This document shows, piece after piece, positions 1-10,722 of a stretch of 64,000 bases of DNA. The number at the start of each line of letters is the position of its first letter. Within the stretch, counting starts at the first letter, position 1. The notes under the pieces were generated by a model that was not told the origin of the DNA, made no database searches, and was given only the letters and a program-made list of their open reading frames with translations. Source of the stretch: Anolis sagrei (Eukaryota; Chordata; Lepidosauria; Squamata; Anolidae); the NCBI RefSeq assembly GCF_037176765.1, contig NC_090027.1:5001-69000 (forward strand), in the 5' to 3' direction. Position numbers and translations under genes: made by a program.

Positions 1-1862
1 ACAGAGACAATAACGTTATTCTATCATTCTAAAGACTTTAAGGTTTCAATGGACCATTAAGTGCTACCTTATTGGACCATTCAGTGAGAGGTAGCCAATG
101 TGCTTCTGATACTCTGGTGTTTCTATGGCTCTGAAATGTCCCTGTTTCTGGAATGACTGAGGACTTTGTGTCTATGGAAAGAACAGTAGGACACCCGTGT
201 GATAAATCACTAAGGCCACCCAGCCCAAGCCCTTTCGGCTAGGAAGGAAGACCAGGGAAAGCCCCCTCAGAAGACGGCCATCCGGCCTGTTTATGTAGCT
301 CCAGGGAATGAGATGCCAGAGACCCCCAAAGGGAATTGGGTCCAGCCCCCTCCAGCCAGCAGAGAAACTTACTCCCTACAGAAGTGGAAAGCTGGTCTTG
401 TTCCAGTGGAGATGATACTATTAGAACGTTTATCACTTGCACAAAGTGTAGGTTGATTTGAGATAAATAACACTAACATGGATCCTATTTTTCAAATTAA
501 TGGTGTAATTTGGCACAAATAACCAATATGCCCAAATCTGAATACTGCTGGAGTTGCAGTGGGATAGATTTTGTCATTTGGAGTTGTAGTTGCTGGTATT
601 TCACCTACAAACAAAGAGCACTCTGAGCTCCGCCAATGATGCAATTGAACCAAACTGGGCACACAGAACTCCCATAAGCAACAATAAATAATGGAAGGGT
701 TTGGTAGGCATTGACCTTGAGGTTTTGGAGGTGTTGTGCTGTCGCACGCCTGTGCATAAGACTGCAGACAGGACATACATTCCGTGTGCCCAACGGGATG
801 CCCAACGGGGCTGCCTCAGATGAAAGGCCTTTGGATTTCCTTCAACAAAGTTCTGTAGAGGCTTAAAGTAAGTCCAGCAAAGTTCTTTATTGAGGAAAAC
901 AAAGAGGGACTTTAAAGCTTTCTTCACAGTCTATTGGCTCTTGCAATCTTGTTCACTGGGAACAGGCGCTATCTTCATAACTGTATACTAAGTAATGGGG
1001 AAATGCTTAACTTCTAACCTGGGCAGTCTGTACTTGCCTGTGTTGGTGTGGAGCCCCTGCACCCGGTACCAACTGCGTCCGGCTTCCGCGAGCGACCCTT
1101 GCCAAGCAGAGCTTTGTAGACTTCCAGGGCAAAAGAAGGAGTTCAGGGTGCTGTGATGGCTGACTGAAGTCCCTCAGCAAAGGAGCTGTCAGGTGGTAAA
1201 ATCCTCAGCCAAGCTGTAGGCTGTGTATCTCCCCGGCCAAGCCGTAGAAGACGAAGCTTTCGACAGGAGCTCTTGGTTTCGTGTCCTGTATGGAAAGCTG
1301 CTCTGTGTGGACTGACTCAAAAGGCTCCTATTCCCTCCAAAAACCCAAAGGGGGCGGGACCAGGGAACCTAACTCTAATTGACAGGTGGCTTGCCCTATG
1401 ATTGCAGCCAAACGAAGCCACCTATCTGCAGAGTCCCTGAAACTTAGGACTGCAAACAAACATTCAATGCAAAGCAAACAAAATTGGAGCTTCTGGAACA
1501 GCTGTTCCAGAACAGTTGTAGTTCACCTACATGCAGGGAGCAGTGTGGACGCAAACAATGATGGATCTGGGCCAAACCTGGCATGAACACTCAATAGGCC
1601 CAAATTTGAACGCAGGTGAGGTTTGGGGAAAATAGACCTTTACATTTGGGACTTGCAGTTGTTCAAATTTCTGATCCTCCTCCTCCTCCTCTTTTTGAAA
1701 AATAATCTTTATTGCATATTTTCAGTTTCTCAAGTCACTCCTGACATGAAAAAAATGGATTCCCAGGTGCAAGCCTTTGTCTGTCCTTGCTTTGGCTCCC
1801 CTGCCTGTGCATGTGCCCCACGCTGCCATGCGCCGAACGTGTCTTCCCTCCCCAACTGCAGC
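1..1862. repeat. Composite repeat block, copy A
   Basis: Several pieces recur at 7570-9116: 1-180; 412-735 and 1505-1665 (SPIN-like hAT interior); 1190-1365 (includes GGGGGCGGGACCAG); and 1672-1862 with a (CTC)n run. 840-1190 is specific to copy A and has a reverse AATAAA near 885. No coding capacity is seen. The 1-400 and 840-1365 pieces belong to no family I can name. Confidence 0.6.
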
Positions 1863-2255
1863 TGCTCTACTCCGAACTCAAGAACGGAAAACGGGACGTT
1901 GGAGGACAGGAAAGAGATTTAAAGACGGGCTCAAAGCCAACCTTAAAAACTCTGGCATAGACACTGAGAACTGGGAAGCCCTGGCCCTTGACCGCTCCAG
2001 CTGGAGGTCAGCTGTGACCAGCAGTGCTGCAGAATTTGAGGAGGCACGAGTGGAGGGTGAAAAAGAGAAACGTGCCAAGAGGAAGGCGCGTCAAGCCAAC
2101 CCCGGCCGAGACCGCCTTCCACCTGGAAACCAATGCCCTCCTCACTGCGGAAGAAGATGCAGAGCAAGAATAGGGCTCCACAGCCACATACGGACCCACA
2201 GGAAGACAATCATCCTCGGAAAGTGAGGGATCGCCTAAGTAAGTAAGTAAGTAAC
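1862..2255 (+). mobile_element. LINE 3' fragment encoding RT C-terminus with C2H2 finger
   Basis: The open frame ending at 2226 contains RFKDGLKANLKNSGIDTENW, EALALDRSSWRSAV, a charged EEARVEGEKEKRAKRKAR segment and a terminal zinc finger (CPPHCGRRCRARIGLHSHIRTH spacing). This is the known C-terminus of a non-LTR reverse transcriptase family with a terminal finger. A (TAAG)n tail at 2236-2255 marks the 3' end. It is 5'-truncated, and a frame change lies near 1900. Confidence 0.7.
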
Positions 2256-2739
2256 TAGTCTCCTGTCACAGCAACTGAGATCTCTATTAAGTAACAGATC
2301 CGAATACAGAACAGAAGCATAGAGTTGTTGTTGTTGTTGTTGTTGCTGTGTGTGTACAAGTCACACAGAGAAATGAATGAAATGCGCCTTCTGCCTCTCT
2401 TTCTGGAGGAACGTCCTTGGGACACAATGTCCTTTATGGAAGGAGATGGAGCCCTTCCTTCCTTCCACAGGCAGGCAGGCAGGAAGGCCACTCTGGATCC
2501 AACTCTAAGGCCACAGCTCTAGCTTCATGACATCGATGCTGGGTCCAGGGCTCCTCCTCAGGGTCAGATAGACATCAGAGTCACCTAGCCAGGGTTGACA
2601 TATCTCGGAAGGCGTATCGTAAATGTCATCAGAGGATCGGTATTTAGCACCCATTTGCTTATTGGTTTATCTACCCATAACCCATCCATGTTTAGGTCAG
2701 TTAATACAAGTTCCCAATGTTAGCTGACTAAATGTAGAC
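2256..2739. other. No gene seen; short (TTG)n run
   Basis: Contains a (TTG)n microsatellite near 2324-2346 and (CAGG)n near 2468-2485. Nothing else is recognisable. Confidence 0.5.
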
Positions 2740-2874
2740 CAATGGTTCTCAACCTGTGGATCCTCAGGAGTTTTGGCCTACAACTCCCAGAAATTTCAGC
2801 CAGTTGACCAGCTGTTGGGATTTCTGGGAGTTGAAGGCCAAAACACCTGGGGACTTGCAGGTTGAGAACCACTG
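2740..2874. mobile_element. Fold-back hAT MITE, 135 bp, with perfect 8-bp target duplication
   Basis: Ends are CAATGGTTCTCAACCTGTGG and its near complement GGTTGAGAACCACTG. The two halves pair along most of their length (TTTTGGCCTACAACTCCCAG versus CTGGGAGTTGAAGGCCAAAA). The flanks ATGTAGAC (2732-2739 and 2875-2882) are identical, as expected for a hAT insertion, so it is rather young. Confidence 0.85.
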
Positions 2875-3079
2875 ATGTAGACCTTGCATATACCAAAAAA
2901 ACATATTGGAGATCCAAATACATGGTATTGTGGTATCTCTACTCTGTGGCTGGGAAATCATCTCCCATATATTGCATAGTAGGAATATTGTGATGAGAAA
3001 CTAACCGTGACAGTTCTGAGCTACACTTTTATAGTCAACACTCACAAAAGTCACAGAAAAAGTACTATTTGGGTCAGTT

Positions 3080-3126
3080 AATGATGATCTATGTGGTCTC
3101 TTCCAACTCTGTTATCCTATGATTCC
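3080..3126 (+). mobile_element. CR1 3'-end scrap
   Basis: GTGGTCTCTTCCAACTCTG followed by TATCCTATGATTC is the usual CR1 3' end with its ATTCTATG-type tail. Confidence 0.5.
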
Positions 3127-4398
3127 AATATCACCCTCCTAGTCACTTTTGCCATCAACTTCTGGTCGATAAACATCCCATTTTATCATACAGTCTTTCA
3201 CTTGCTCATCTTCCAACTGAAATGTAAAAAATAATAATATGTATTTTACCAATATTACCAATTATCTGTTCACAATATGTGCGTAACCGACTCTTTTGGA
3301 TCAGTGAGAGAGTGCTTCATGTTAAACTCTTCTACACCAATTATGTAACTTCCAATAAAGAAACACCCGAGGCGCCATCATGCATTCTGCCATACTTAGC
3401 TTCATAGAATGCAGTTCAAAGCAGTTCAACGATATTCTACGGTATTGCAGATGGGGCCTGGTGTCAAGGGTTGCCTAAACTGTTGTTGACATGGAGGCAG
3501 CCTCAGCTGATCACAAACACTCTGATGCCATGAATGGTGATGATGAGGTCACTATCGGGATGACCTTCAGGTCTGAGCAGAGGTGGCAGCTGGGAGGGAG
3601 AGAGGCTGGCCACTTGCCAGACAGCCAACTCCTGTCCAGTTGTGTCTTTGGATCTGTTACAGATGCGGTTATATGCGGCTTGACTACACTACATAGAAAA
3701 CCCAGAGGTACCTTGAATTCAACATAGAGTTTATCTGCTATGCACATGTATTTTTGGTGAGTATTCTAGGTTTTCCCGGTTGAATGCTATTTTGCCCCAT
3801 TGAGGCAAAGTCTGGGGATGCTCCTTCTTCCCTATGGCATGGGAGTCTCCTTCTGACATTAGCAGATTCGATGGGTGACAGACAGGCAGTCGCGCAGAGC
3901 TCCATGGCCCCCAAGAAATGGTGGTGGTGGTGGTGACTCAAAAGATGATGACGTCCCACTGTGGCCAAATTGGAAATATGACATTTCCTTTGTGATGTTT
4001 GTGATCCGTTCCTGGTTAATTGACCCGCGATTGGGGAAAGAAGGAACCTTTCCCAAAGTTTTTAGTGCTTTATATTTTAGTAAGGTGGAAACATTTGGCA
4101 TCTTTTACATTAATTGTTATTTAAAAGAACAGAAATACAAACATGCAAGCAAGCAGAATAAAGACTCTACAAAGGAAGAGGAATAGACAAAAAATATTTC
4201 TATATGCAAAACTAAATGACAGCCAGGAACAGAACTCTAAGGCGATCATCCTAATACATGCAACCCACACTGCTCAGAAGTCCCATAGAATGACTCTGTG
4301 AGACGGAGCCCCCAGCCAGTGGCGCAAAGGGTGAAACCCTCGTGTCAGCAGCAGGACTGCTATTTGGGAACCATATGCCTTGTGCCGTGTCCTCAAGC
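3127..4398. other. Non-coding stretch, no gene recognised
   Basis: No exon-like frame with matching splice sites is seen. A (GGT)n run lies near 3919-3936. Open frames at 3491-3727 and 3875-4186 show no family resemblance. Confidence 0.5.
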
Positions 4399-4435
4399 CC
4401 TTCCTTCCTTCCTTCCTTCCTTCCTTCCTTCCTTC

Positions 4436-4473
<38 letters not shown>
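4399..4473 (+). repeat. (CCTT)n then (CTTT)n microsatellite
   Basis: About 75 bp of tetranucleotide repeats. Its end forms the pyrimidine tract of a candidate splice acceptor at 4477. Confidence 0.95.
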
Positions 4474-4477
4474 GCAG

Positions 4478-4753
4478 GAGCACAGCTTGGACTACAAGCC
4501 CCACAAGCCTCACCAAGGGTGAGGCCAAGCTTTCAGGCAAAGCTCCAGGCACATCAACACCCACCCCGCCTCCCATGGGACAAGTATGTCTGGATAAGTG
4601 GTACCATGAAGATCTGTATCATGAAGAAATGCTCACACGTATGGCTGAGAAAGACCCAGGCCTGTTTGGTTGCCAACGATGCAAGGAGAAGGATGCTGCA
4701 AGTGGCTTCCAACTGACACCAGAGCTCTTGGGTTGCCCCGTTCCTCCTCCTCA
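4478..4753 (+). CDS. Candidate exon of an unrecognised gene
   Basis: An open frame from AGC at 4479 lies between a pyrimidine-rich acceptor (TTTCTGCAG) and a strong donor (CAG|GTGAGT). It includes MGQVCLDKWYHEDLYHEEML, then TRMAEKDPGLFGCQRCKEKD, ending in PVPPPQ. The composition is protein-like rather than repeat-like, but I cannot match it to a family. It reads in phase into 5034. No upstream exon was found, and the acceptor tract is a microsatellite, so a chance match or decayed gene is quite possible. Confidence 0.25.
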
Positions 4754-5033
4754 GGTGAGTCCAAGGCAGCACAGGACAAAGTTTGTTCTAGAAGTCTTGG
4801 GTAGTCTTTGCATTTCCTTCTCTGGTTCATTAAAGCAGTTTGAACTGGTCTGGCTGGGTTCCCGGCATGGGGTCTCCACTCCTCTTCCCTGCTGGACTTC
4901 TGATCTGGGAAGGGAGACAGGTGGGGTGCAACAGGCATCCTCATATTTTAGATCTGGGCCCAAAATTGGGTCCTTCACCAAGCTGGTGAAGCTGCCTTGT
5001 GTCATGTGATGTCCTTCTTCTCATTCTCCTCAG

Positions 5034-5153
5034 GTGAAAAGCCTCACAAGGATATGGCAGAGATATCAGCCAGGGTTTCAGCAGGATCAAGCCCGGTCGG
5101 AAACATACTCTGTGCCAAAGACTTGGAGAGTCTTGGTGAATTTGCGGAGATAA
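5034..5153 (+). CDS. Candidate terminal exon paired with 4478-4753
   Basis: The acceptor is CATTCTCCTCAG. In the frame set by the previous candidate exon it encodes VKSLTRIWQRYQPGFQQDQ, then ARSETYSVPKTWRVLVNLRR and TAA at 5151. A Trp/Tyr-rich basic C-terminus is seen in many small cytoskeletal or sperm proteins, but no identification is possible. Another frame stays open to 5320. AATAAA is not seen close downstream. Confidence 0.25.
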   Translation: MKSLTRIWQRYQPGFQQDQARSETYSVPKTWRVLVNLRR

Positions 5154-5525
5154 CAGGAGACAACAGCACCAGGAGTGAGAGCCAGGTGGAATCCGAGGAA
5201 AGCAAGAGAACCACGACTACGCCAAGGCGGCGTTTGGCCTTCTTCTTCTTCCTGATGGGTTGCCCAATGCCCAATGTTCCTCTCCTCAACTGCCTGGATG
5301 TTGGATCCACTTCTGGCTAGATTTGAACTCAACAGGACATCACAGCATTGACCAGTCGTGAACAGAACTGAGCCCAAAACATCTTGAGATGAGAGTAGAA
5401 GGCCATGGTTGAAGGAAGACAGGCTGAACCGTCCTCTTTTTTTCTGCTTTTTAATTCTTCCCACCAGTTTGAAATCCCAAAGACTTGAGATGTGTGTTCA
5501 GTTGTGGCAAAAGTCTGACTGTTCA

Positions 5526-5668
5526 ATCCCCCTCCCTCCCACCCTCCACCCTCCCCCCTCCCCCTCCCTCCCTCCCTCCCCTCCCCCTCCCTCCCCTCCC
5601 CCTCCCCTCCCCTCCCTCCCTCCCTCCCCCTCCCTCCCTCCCTCCCCTCCCCTTCCTTCTCCCCTCCC
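5526..5668 (+). repeat. Pure polypyrimidine (CCCT/CCCCT)n tract
   Basis: About 140 bp of C and T almost without interruption. The complementary strand is a run of (GGGA)n and can form triplex or G-quadruplex. Long proline/serine frames through it are artefacts. Confidence 0.95.
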
Positions 5669-6070
5669 CACACCTGACACACCACACACATCACACAGAA
5701 CACTTCATCACACAGAACACACACATCAGGTCATACATAATACACACGCCTCATACACCAGACAAACCACACACATCACACATCACACCACACACATGTC
5801 ACACAACATGCTATATTCCTGCTTCTTGGCAGAATGGGGTTGGACTGGATGGCCCATGAGGCCTCTTCCAACTCTTTGATTCTAGGATTATTCTATGAAC
5901 ATGCCCATTTCATATCACCCATTTCATATCATATGCAACACACAGAATACGAACATCGCACGGAACACATACCACACGTATAGTACACACAGTTCATACA
6001 CCACACAAATTGTGCACATTATACTGCACACACATCACATACACCATGCACATCTCACACACGTTGCCCA
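5668..6070 (+). repeat. Degenerate CACACA/CATCACA tract split by a CR1 tail
   Basis: CA-rich imperfect repeats occupy 5668-5800 and 5930-6070. Between them, 5815-5895 is a CR1 3' end (TTGGCAGAATGGGGTTGGAC, then TGATTCTAGGATTATTCTATGA). Confidence 0.8.
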
Positions 6071-6084
6071 TCTCAGATCACCCA

Positions 6085-6400
6085 TCACTCTTTTCTCCCT
6101 TTTTCTTTTTATATTTTGCTTTTTTTCTGGTTTTTTCCCTCTCTTTTACCTTTTTCTTCTCACACACTATACACATCTCAGATACCTCACATTCTCACTC
6201 ACCTGCCTCCTTTCCCCTCTTTCTGTCTCTTCTCCCTCCTTTCGTCTCTCTCCTCTCCCTCTTCCCTTTGCCCTTCTCTGTTCACTTTTTCTTTTCTCCT
6301 TCTCCTTTGGCCTTCTCCTTTCCTTTCTCAGGCCCCTCTCACGCCTCAGTCTACCTCTTCTTCACCTCAGTTTCATACTTTGATCCGATTCTCGCCTAGG
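6085..6400 (+). repeat. Pyrimidine-rich tract
   Basis: Imperfect CTTT/CCTTT-rich sequence next to an L1 fragment. It may be a decayed L1 3' polypurine region read on the opposite strand (inference). Confidence 0.7.
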
Positions 6401-6414
6401 TCGTAAGAGTTGGT

Positions 6415-6990
6415 AGATTTCACTTTCTTGCTCCAAATTCTTTTCCCAATCAGTCATTCATGTAGTGTGTCCAATATTTGCTGCTCACTTTGTGAAGCAA
6501 TCTTCTATTGTTTGGGTTCACTGTCTCTCTTTGTCTCTGAGCCACCTTTCCCACCCTCGATCTCTCCTCTGTACCGCTTCCACGGTGGGTATTCAGAGGT
6601 TTTTAAAAAAATGAAATCTGCTTTTCTACTTTCCCCAAATTCTTATCAAGGAGGATCTTACAAATTGGTATATTATTATATACCGATTTTATGGCATTTA
6701 TGAAGTAGTGCCCCATATCGAATTCTTGCATGAGTTAGATGAAGAACTTCCAATTTATGTTGTTGAAGGCCTTCTCCGCGTCTAGTGCTAAGAACGCACA
6801 TTCTTCATCGTTGTTCTTTTCAGAATGACGTTTGTCATGGTTCTGACGTTATCATTCATTCTTCGTTACGGGAGGAAGCCCCATTGTTCTTCCTTTATCC
6901 ATTAGAAAGTGCTTTAGTCTTTCTACCAAGATATTAGCAAATAATTTATCATCAATATTCAATACTGAAATTGAGCGGTAGGTTTCTTTA
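6415..6990 (-). mobile_element. L1 LINE fragment (ORF2 reverse transcriptase)
   Basis: The - strand encodes YRSISVLNIDDKLFANILVE, matching the L1 motif NYRPISLLNxDxKIxAKIL. Further along comes LALDAEKAFNNINW, matching the L1 LDAEKAFDxxxW catalytic region. It is truncated at both ends and frame-broken. Confidence 0.8.
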
Positions 6991-6999
6991 CATCCATCT

Positions 7000-7082
7000 T
7001 CTCTTTTGTTTTCTCTTTCTGTTTCTCTTTTCTCTTTCTCTTTTTCCGTATCCTTTGTTTTCTATTTTTCTTTTCCCCTTTC

Positions 7083-7113
<31 letters not shown>

Positions 7114-7300
7114 TCCTTCTGTTTCTCCTTTCCCCACCCTTCCCCTTCCCCCTCCCCTTCCCTTCCCTCCCCTTCCCCTCCCCTCCCCTCCCTTCCCCCT
7201 CCCCTCCCCTCCCCTCCCTTCCCCTCCCCTCCCCTCCCTTCCCCTCCCCTTCCGGTCCCCCCCCCTTCCCCTTCCCCTTCCCCTTCCCTTTTCCTGCCAC
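7000..7300 (+). repeat. Polypyrimidine tract rich in (CCCCTT)n
   Basis: About 300 bp of C and T with (TTTC)n at 7081-7112 and (CCCCTT)-like repeats at 7130-7290. The opposite strand is G/A-rich. Confidence 0.93.
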
Positions 7301-7569
7301 TCTTCAGCTGCCTACTTGCAGAATTCAAGTTATAGATTCTTCTTCGAAGAAATGTAAGAGCAGCTGAAAAGGAAGAGACTAAAAACAAAGAAATAAACTG
7401 AGTATTTTGCTATTAAGAACTGATGTTGTGTGATGTTGTGTCAAAATGGGAGCAACCCGTGCACAGAAACAGACCTTCCTTCTGAAATGGTGGTCGGTGC
7501 TTGAAGTGTGGAGGGATGGGTATGTTGTTTTTGTGATGCCTGTTGGGGAATTCATTTCCTTTTATTGTA
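7301..7569. other. Unassigned sequence between repeats
   Basis: No gene or repeat is recognised here. The sequence is AT-rich and lacks long open frames. Confidence 0.4.
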
Positions 7570-9116
7570 CAATGTACAGTGACAATAACGTTATTCTATC
7601 ATTCTAAAGACATTAAGTGCTACCTTATTGGACCATTAAGTGAGAGGTAGCCAATGTGCTTCTCATGCTCTGGTGTCTCTATGTGGGGGATTGGCTCTGA
7701 AATGTCCCTGTTTCTAGAATGACTGAGGACTTTGTGTCTGTAAGGTGGTAAAATCCTCAGCCAAGCTGTGGGGCCTTTTCTCCCCGGCCAAGCTGTAGGC
7801 TGTGTATCTCCCCGGCCAAGCCGTAGAAGACAAAGCTTTCTACAGGAGCTCTTGGTTTCGTGTCCTGTATGGAAGGCTGCTCTGTGTGGACTGACTCAAA
7901 AAGGCTCCTATTCCCTCCAAAAACCCAAAGGGGGCGGGACCAGGTTCTGGCCCAGCCTACCTATCCGAACGCATCTCTTCCTACGAACCCTCCAGGAAGT
8001 TAAGATCATCTGAGGAGGCCCTGCTCTCGATCCCATCTGCTTCGCAAGCATGCTTGGCGGGGACGAGAGACAGGGCCTTCTCTGTGGTGGCCCCTCGGCT
8101 GTGGAACTCCCTGATACTATTATAACGTTTATAACTTACACAACGTGTAGATTGATTTGAGATAAATAACACTAACATAGATCATATTTTTCAAATTACC
8201 TTGCTAATTTGGCACAAATAACAGATATGTCCAAATCTGAATACTGCTGGAGTTGCAGTGGGATAGATTTTGTCATTTGGGAGTTGTAGTTGCTGGTATT
8301 TCACCTACAAACAAAGAGCACTCTGAACTCCGCCAAGGATGCAATTGAACCAAACTGGGCACACAGAACTCCCATAACTAACAATAAATAATGGAAGGAT
8401 TTGGTAGGCATTGACCTTGAGGTTGTGGAGTTGTAGTTCACCTACATGCAGGGTGCACTGTGGACGCAAACATTGATGGATCTGGACCAAACTTGGCATG
8501 AACACTCAATATGCCCAGATTTGAATGCAGGTGAAGTTTGGGGAAAATAAACCCTGACAATTGGGAGTTGCAGTTGGTGGAATTTCTCCTCCTCCTCCTC
8601 CTCCTTTTAAAAAATAATCTTTATTCCATATTTTCATAATACAGGGATAAAAAAAAATCGTGCATATAGAAAAAACTAATGCTGGGATTTCTGCTGCTCC
8701 TCTCCCTCTTGATGCTCTGAGCCACTCTCAGTCCCATGTTGCAGGAGCACTTTCCCCCTTGCCTTCAACAGATTCAGTTACATCCCTGTGCCGGCAAGCC
8801 TGAAGACTGACAGGTTGCAGGTTCAAATCCAGGGAGAGTGTGTATGAGCTCCCTCTGTCAGCTCCTCATGCGGGGACATAAGAGACGCCTCCCACAAGGT
8901 TGGTAAAACATCAAAACATCTGGACGTCCCCTGGGCAACATCCTTGCAGACAGTCAATTCTCTCACAGCAGAAGCAACTTGCAGTTTCTCAAGTTACTCC
9001 TGACATGAAAAAAAATGGATTCATAGGTGCAAGCCTTCGTCCATCCTTGCTTTGGCTCCCCTGCCTGTGCATGAGCACCACACTGCCATGCACCGAACAT
9101 GTCTTCTCTCCCCTCC
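7570..9116. repeat. Composite repeat block, copy B
   Basis: Same pieces as 1-1862: 7574-7745, 7744-7945, 8111-8590, 8585-8640 and 8977-9116, but in partly different order and with an L2-like LINE piece inserted at 7948-8115. The shared unit near 8980-9116 (starts TTTCTCAAGT) is the clearest match. Confidence 0.6.
7948..8115 (+). mobile_element. L2-like LINE ORF2 C-terminal scrap
   Basis: Reads as GSGPAYLSERI-type text followed by RDRAFSVVAPRLWNSL, the usual C-terminal motif of the L2/CR1-group LINEs in this window. Confidence 0.65.
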
Positions 9117-9264
9117 CCAATTGGAGTCTCAGAAACAGCCTTCCCCTTGGCTGAGGGGACGTGTGAGAGGCCCGCCAATCACAGTGGAGGAGGGGGGGCT
9201 TTTGGTGGGAGGATTGCCGTCTTGTTCCAAAAAGGAAGAGAAGAAGAGATGGAGAGATCTTCAG

Positions 9265-9387
9265 CCTAACCCTAACCCTAACCCTAAAACACCCTAACCC
9301 CTAACCCCAAACCCCAATCCCTAACCCCTAACCCCTAACCCTAACCCCTAACCCCCAACCCTAACCCTAACCCTAACCCTAACCCTA
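9265..9387 (+). repeat. Interstitial telomeric repeat, (CCCTAA)n
   Basis: About 123 bp of CCCTAA units. They are canonical at both ends, with CCCCTAA and CCCCAAA variants in the middle. The vertebrate telomere motif lies inside the window with unique or transposon DNA on both sides, so it is interstitial. Confidence 0.95.
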
Positions 9388-9414
9388 TGACTGCAAACAT
9401 AACAGAAAGAAAAT

Positions 9415-9970
9415 AAAGTTGGAGCTCCTGGTACAGCTGTACCAGCACACAAAGCTAAAGCGATTTCTGAGCATTTGGGACACACCTTAATGAGGAGATA
9501 AAAGTCCCAAGTACAGGATATGTAGTCAGATGAAGCATCATTTGGAATTAAGTCAAGTTCTCATCCTTATAAGAAACAAAGCTTGTAAGTTTTGCTTGGA
9601 AAGAATCATGTTTAAGTGCCTTTGTTTCATGGTTTTGATTCTTGTATTCTATATTCATGCCTTGGATTCATGTTTCCTGGTTTGGTAGATTTTATTAGAA
9701 AAGTTTTTGCCTTTGTTTTTCATGGACTTTAATGGACTATTACCTTGGACTACTTTGTTCTGGCTTATCTTCCTACCTAACTGGATTTACCTAATTCTTT
9801 AAAGTGTTTTTTACTGTACTGCTTTTTAATTATCTTCAATAAAGGGATTGTTTTCCTACTCAACTGCGTGGTGTTTAAAGTCAGAGAGCCTTTTGTGGTC
9901 TGGACTGTAACACAGGGAAGCCCCATGCAAGCAGCATACAGCAGCCTCTCCGTGTGTCGCATGGTGTCGA
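9415..9970 (+). mobile_element. LTR-like fossil segment
   Basis: This stretch matches, in the opposite orientation, 56440-57050. It has an AATAAA signal followed by GGGATTGTTTTCCTA, a layout like the R-U5 part of a long terminal repeat. It looks like an old solitary remnant; no coding region accompanies it. The family is unresolved. Confidence 0.45.
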
Positions 9971-10049
9971 ATAGGGGAGGAGGAGCCGTGATTGGCTGCC
10001 ACATAGTCCCGTTACAGATTTTTAAAAATGACAGCTGAGCCCTTACTGT

Positions 10050-10494
10050 TATTTATTTATTTATTTGGCTTGTATACCGCTACTCCCAATTTGGCTCGGA
10101 GCGGTTTACAGCAGTAGATTAAAACAATACAATTAACTTTAAAATACAATAAAAAGAAGAACAGACTTAGTCTCGAGTTATTCACCCATCGAAAGCTTGT
10201 CGGAAAAGAAAGGTCTTACAGGATCTCCAAAAAGCAAGTAGGTCTCGGATGGTTCGGGTTTCAACTGGCAAGGCATTCCATAAATAAGGGGCCACGATCG
10301 AGAAGGCTCTCTGCCTAGGAGAGGACAGATGATAAGTCCGGATGTTGGGGACTTCAAGCAAATTTTGGTCTTTGGGGTTGGTAGTAATAACTCTGGGGTT
10401 GGTAGGCCATCTGACCAAGCCAAACAAGCCGGATTGGCTGAAGAAAAGCAACCAAACCAAATCCGTGCACAAGCCTAATATTTGCACCATTACA
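10050..10494 (-). mobile_element. L2-like LINE 3' fragment
   Basis: The - strand encodes RAFSIVAPYLWNALPVETRT, then RDLLAFWRSCKTFLF, a LINE C-terminus. It ends at 10050 with the usual GAGCGGTTTACA/TATACCGC 3' region and (TTTA)n tail. Confidence 0.75.
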
Positions 10495-10499
10495 ACTAC

Positions 10500-10640
10500 A
10501 TTTCTTTATTGACCCTATTTATATCTTGCCTTTCTTTACCCCGAAGGGGCCTCAAGGCAGCTTACATATCAGCAATTATTCAATACCTTAGAACACATAC
10601 AATTCCAAGAAACATTAACATTAAAATTAATACATATTAC
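10500..10640 (-). mobile_element. Second LINE/SINE 3' tail
   Basis: The CCCCGAAGGGGCCTCAAGGC motif with TTATATCTTGCC is the conserved 3' tail shared by L2-like LINEs and their SINEs here. Confidence 0.6.
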
Positions 10641-10722
10641 CGTATATACTCGAGTATAAGCTGACCCGAATATAAACCTAATTTTACCACACAAAAACTG
10701 GGAAAATGTATTGACTCTAGTA

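Noticed and set aside
1777-2226. 149-codon frame ending in a C2H2 finger as a zinc-finger gene
   Set aside because: The sequence before the finger is the C-terminus of a non-LTR reverse transcriptase and a (TAAG)n tail follows.
3875-4186. 103-codon frame with a poly-Gly run
   Set aside because: The Gly run is a (GGT)n microsatellite and the rest has no similarity or splice support.
5409-5879. Proline/serine-rich frames at 5.4-5.9 kb and similar ones at 6-7.3 kb and 13-13.9 kb
   Set aside because: Simple-sequence translations of polypyrimidine, CA-rich and GT-rich DNA.
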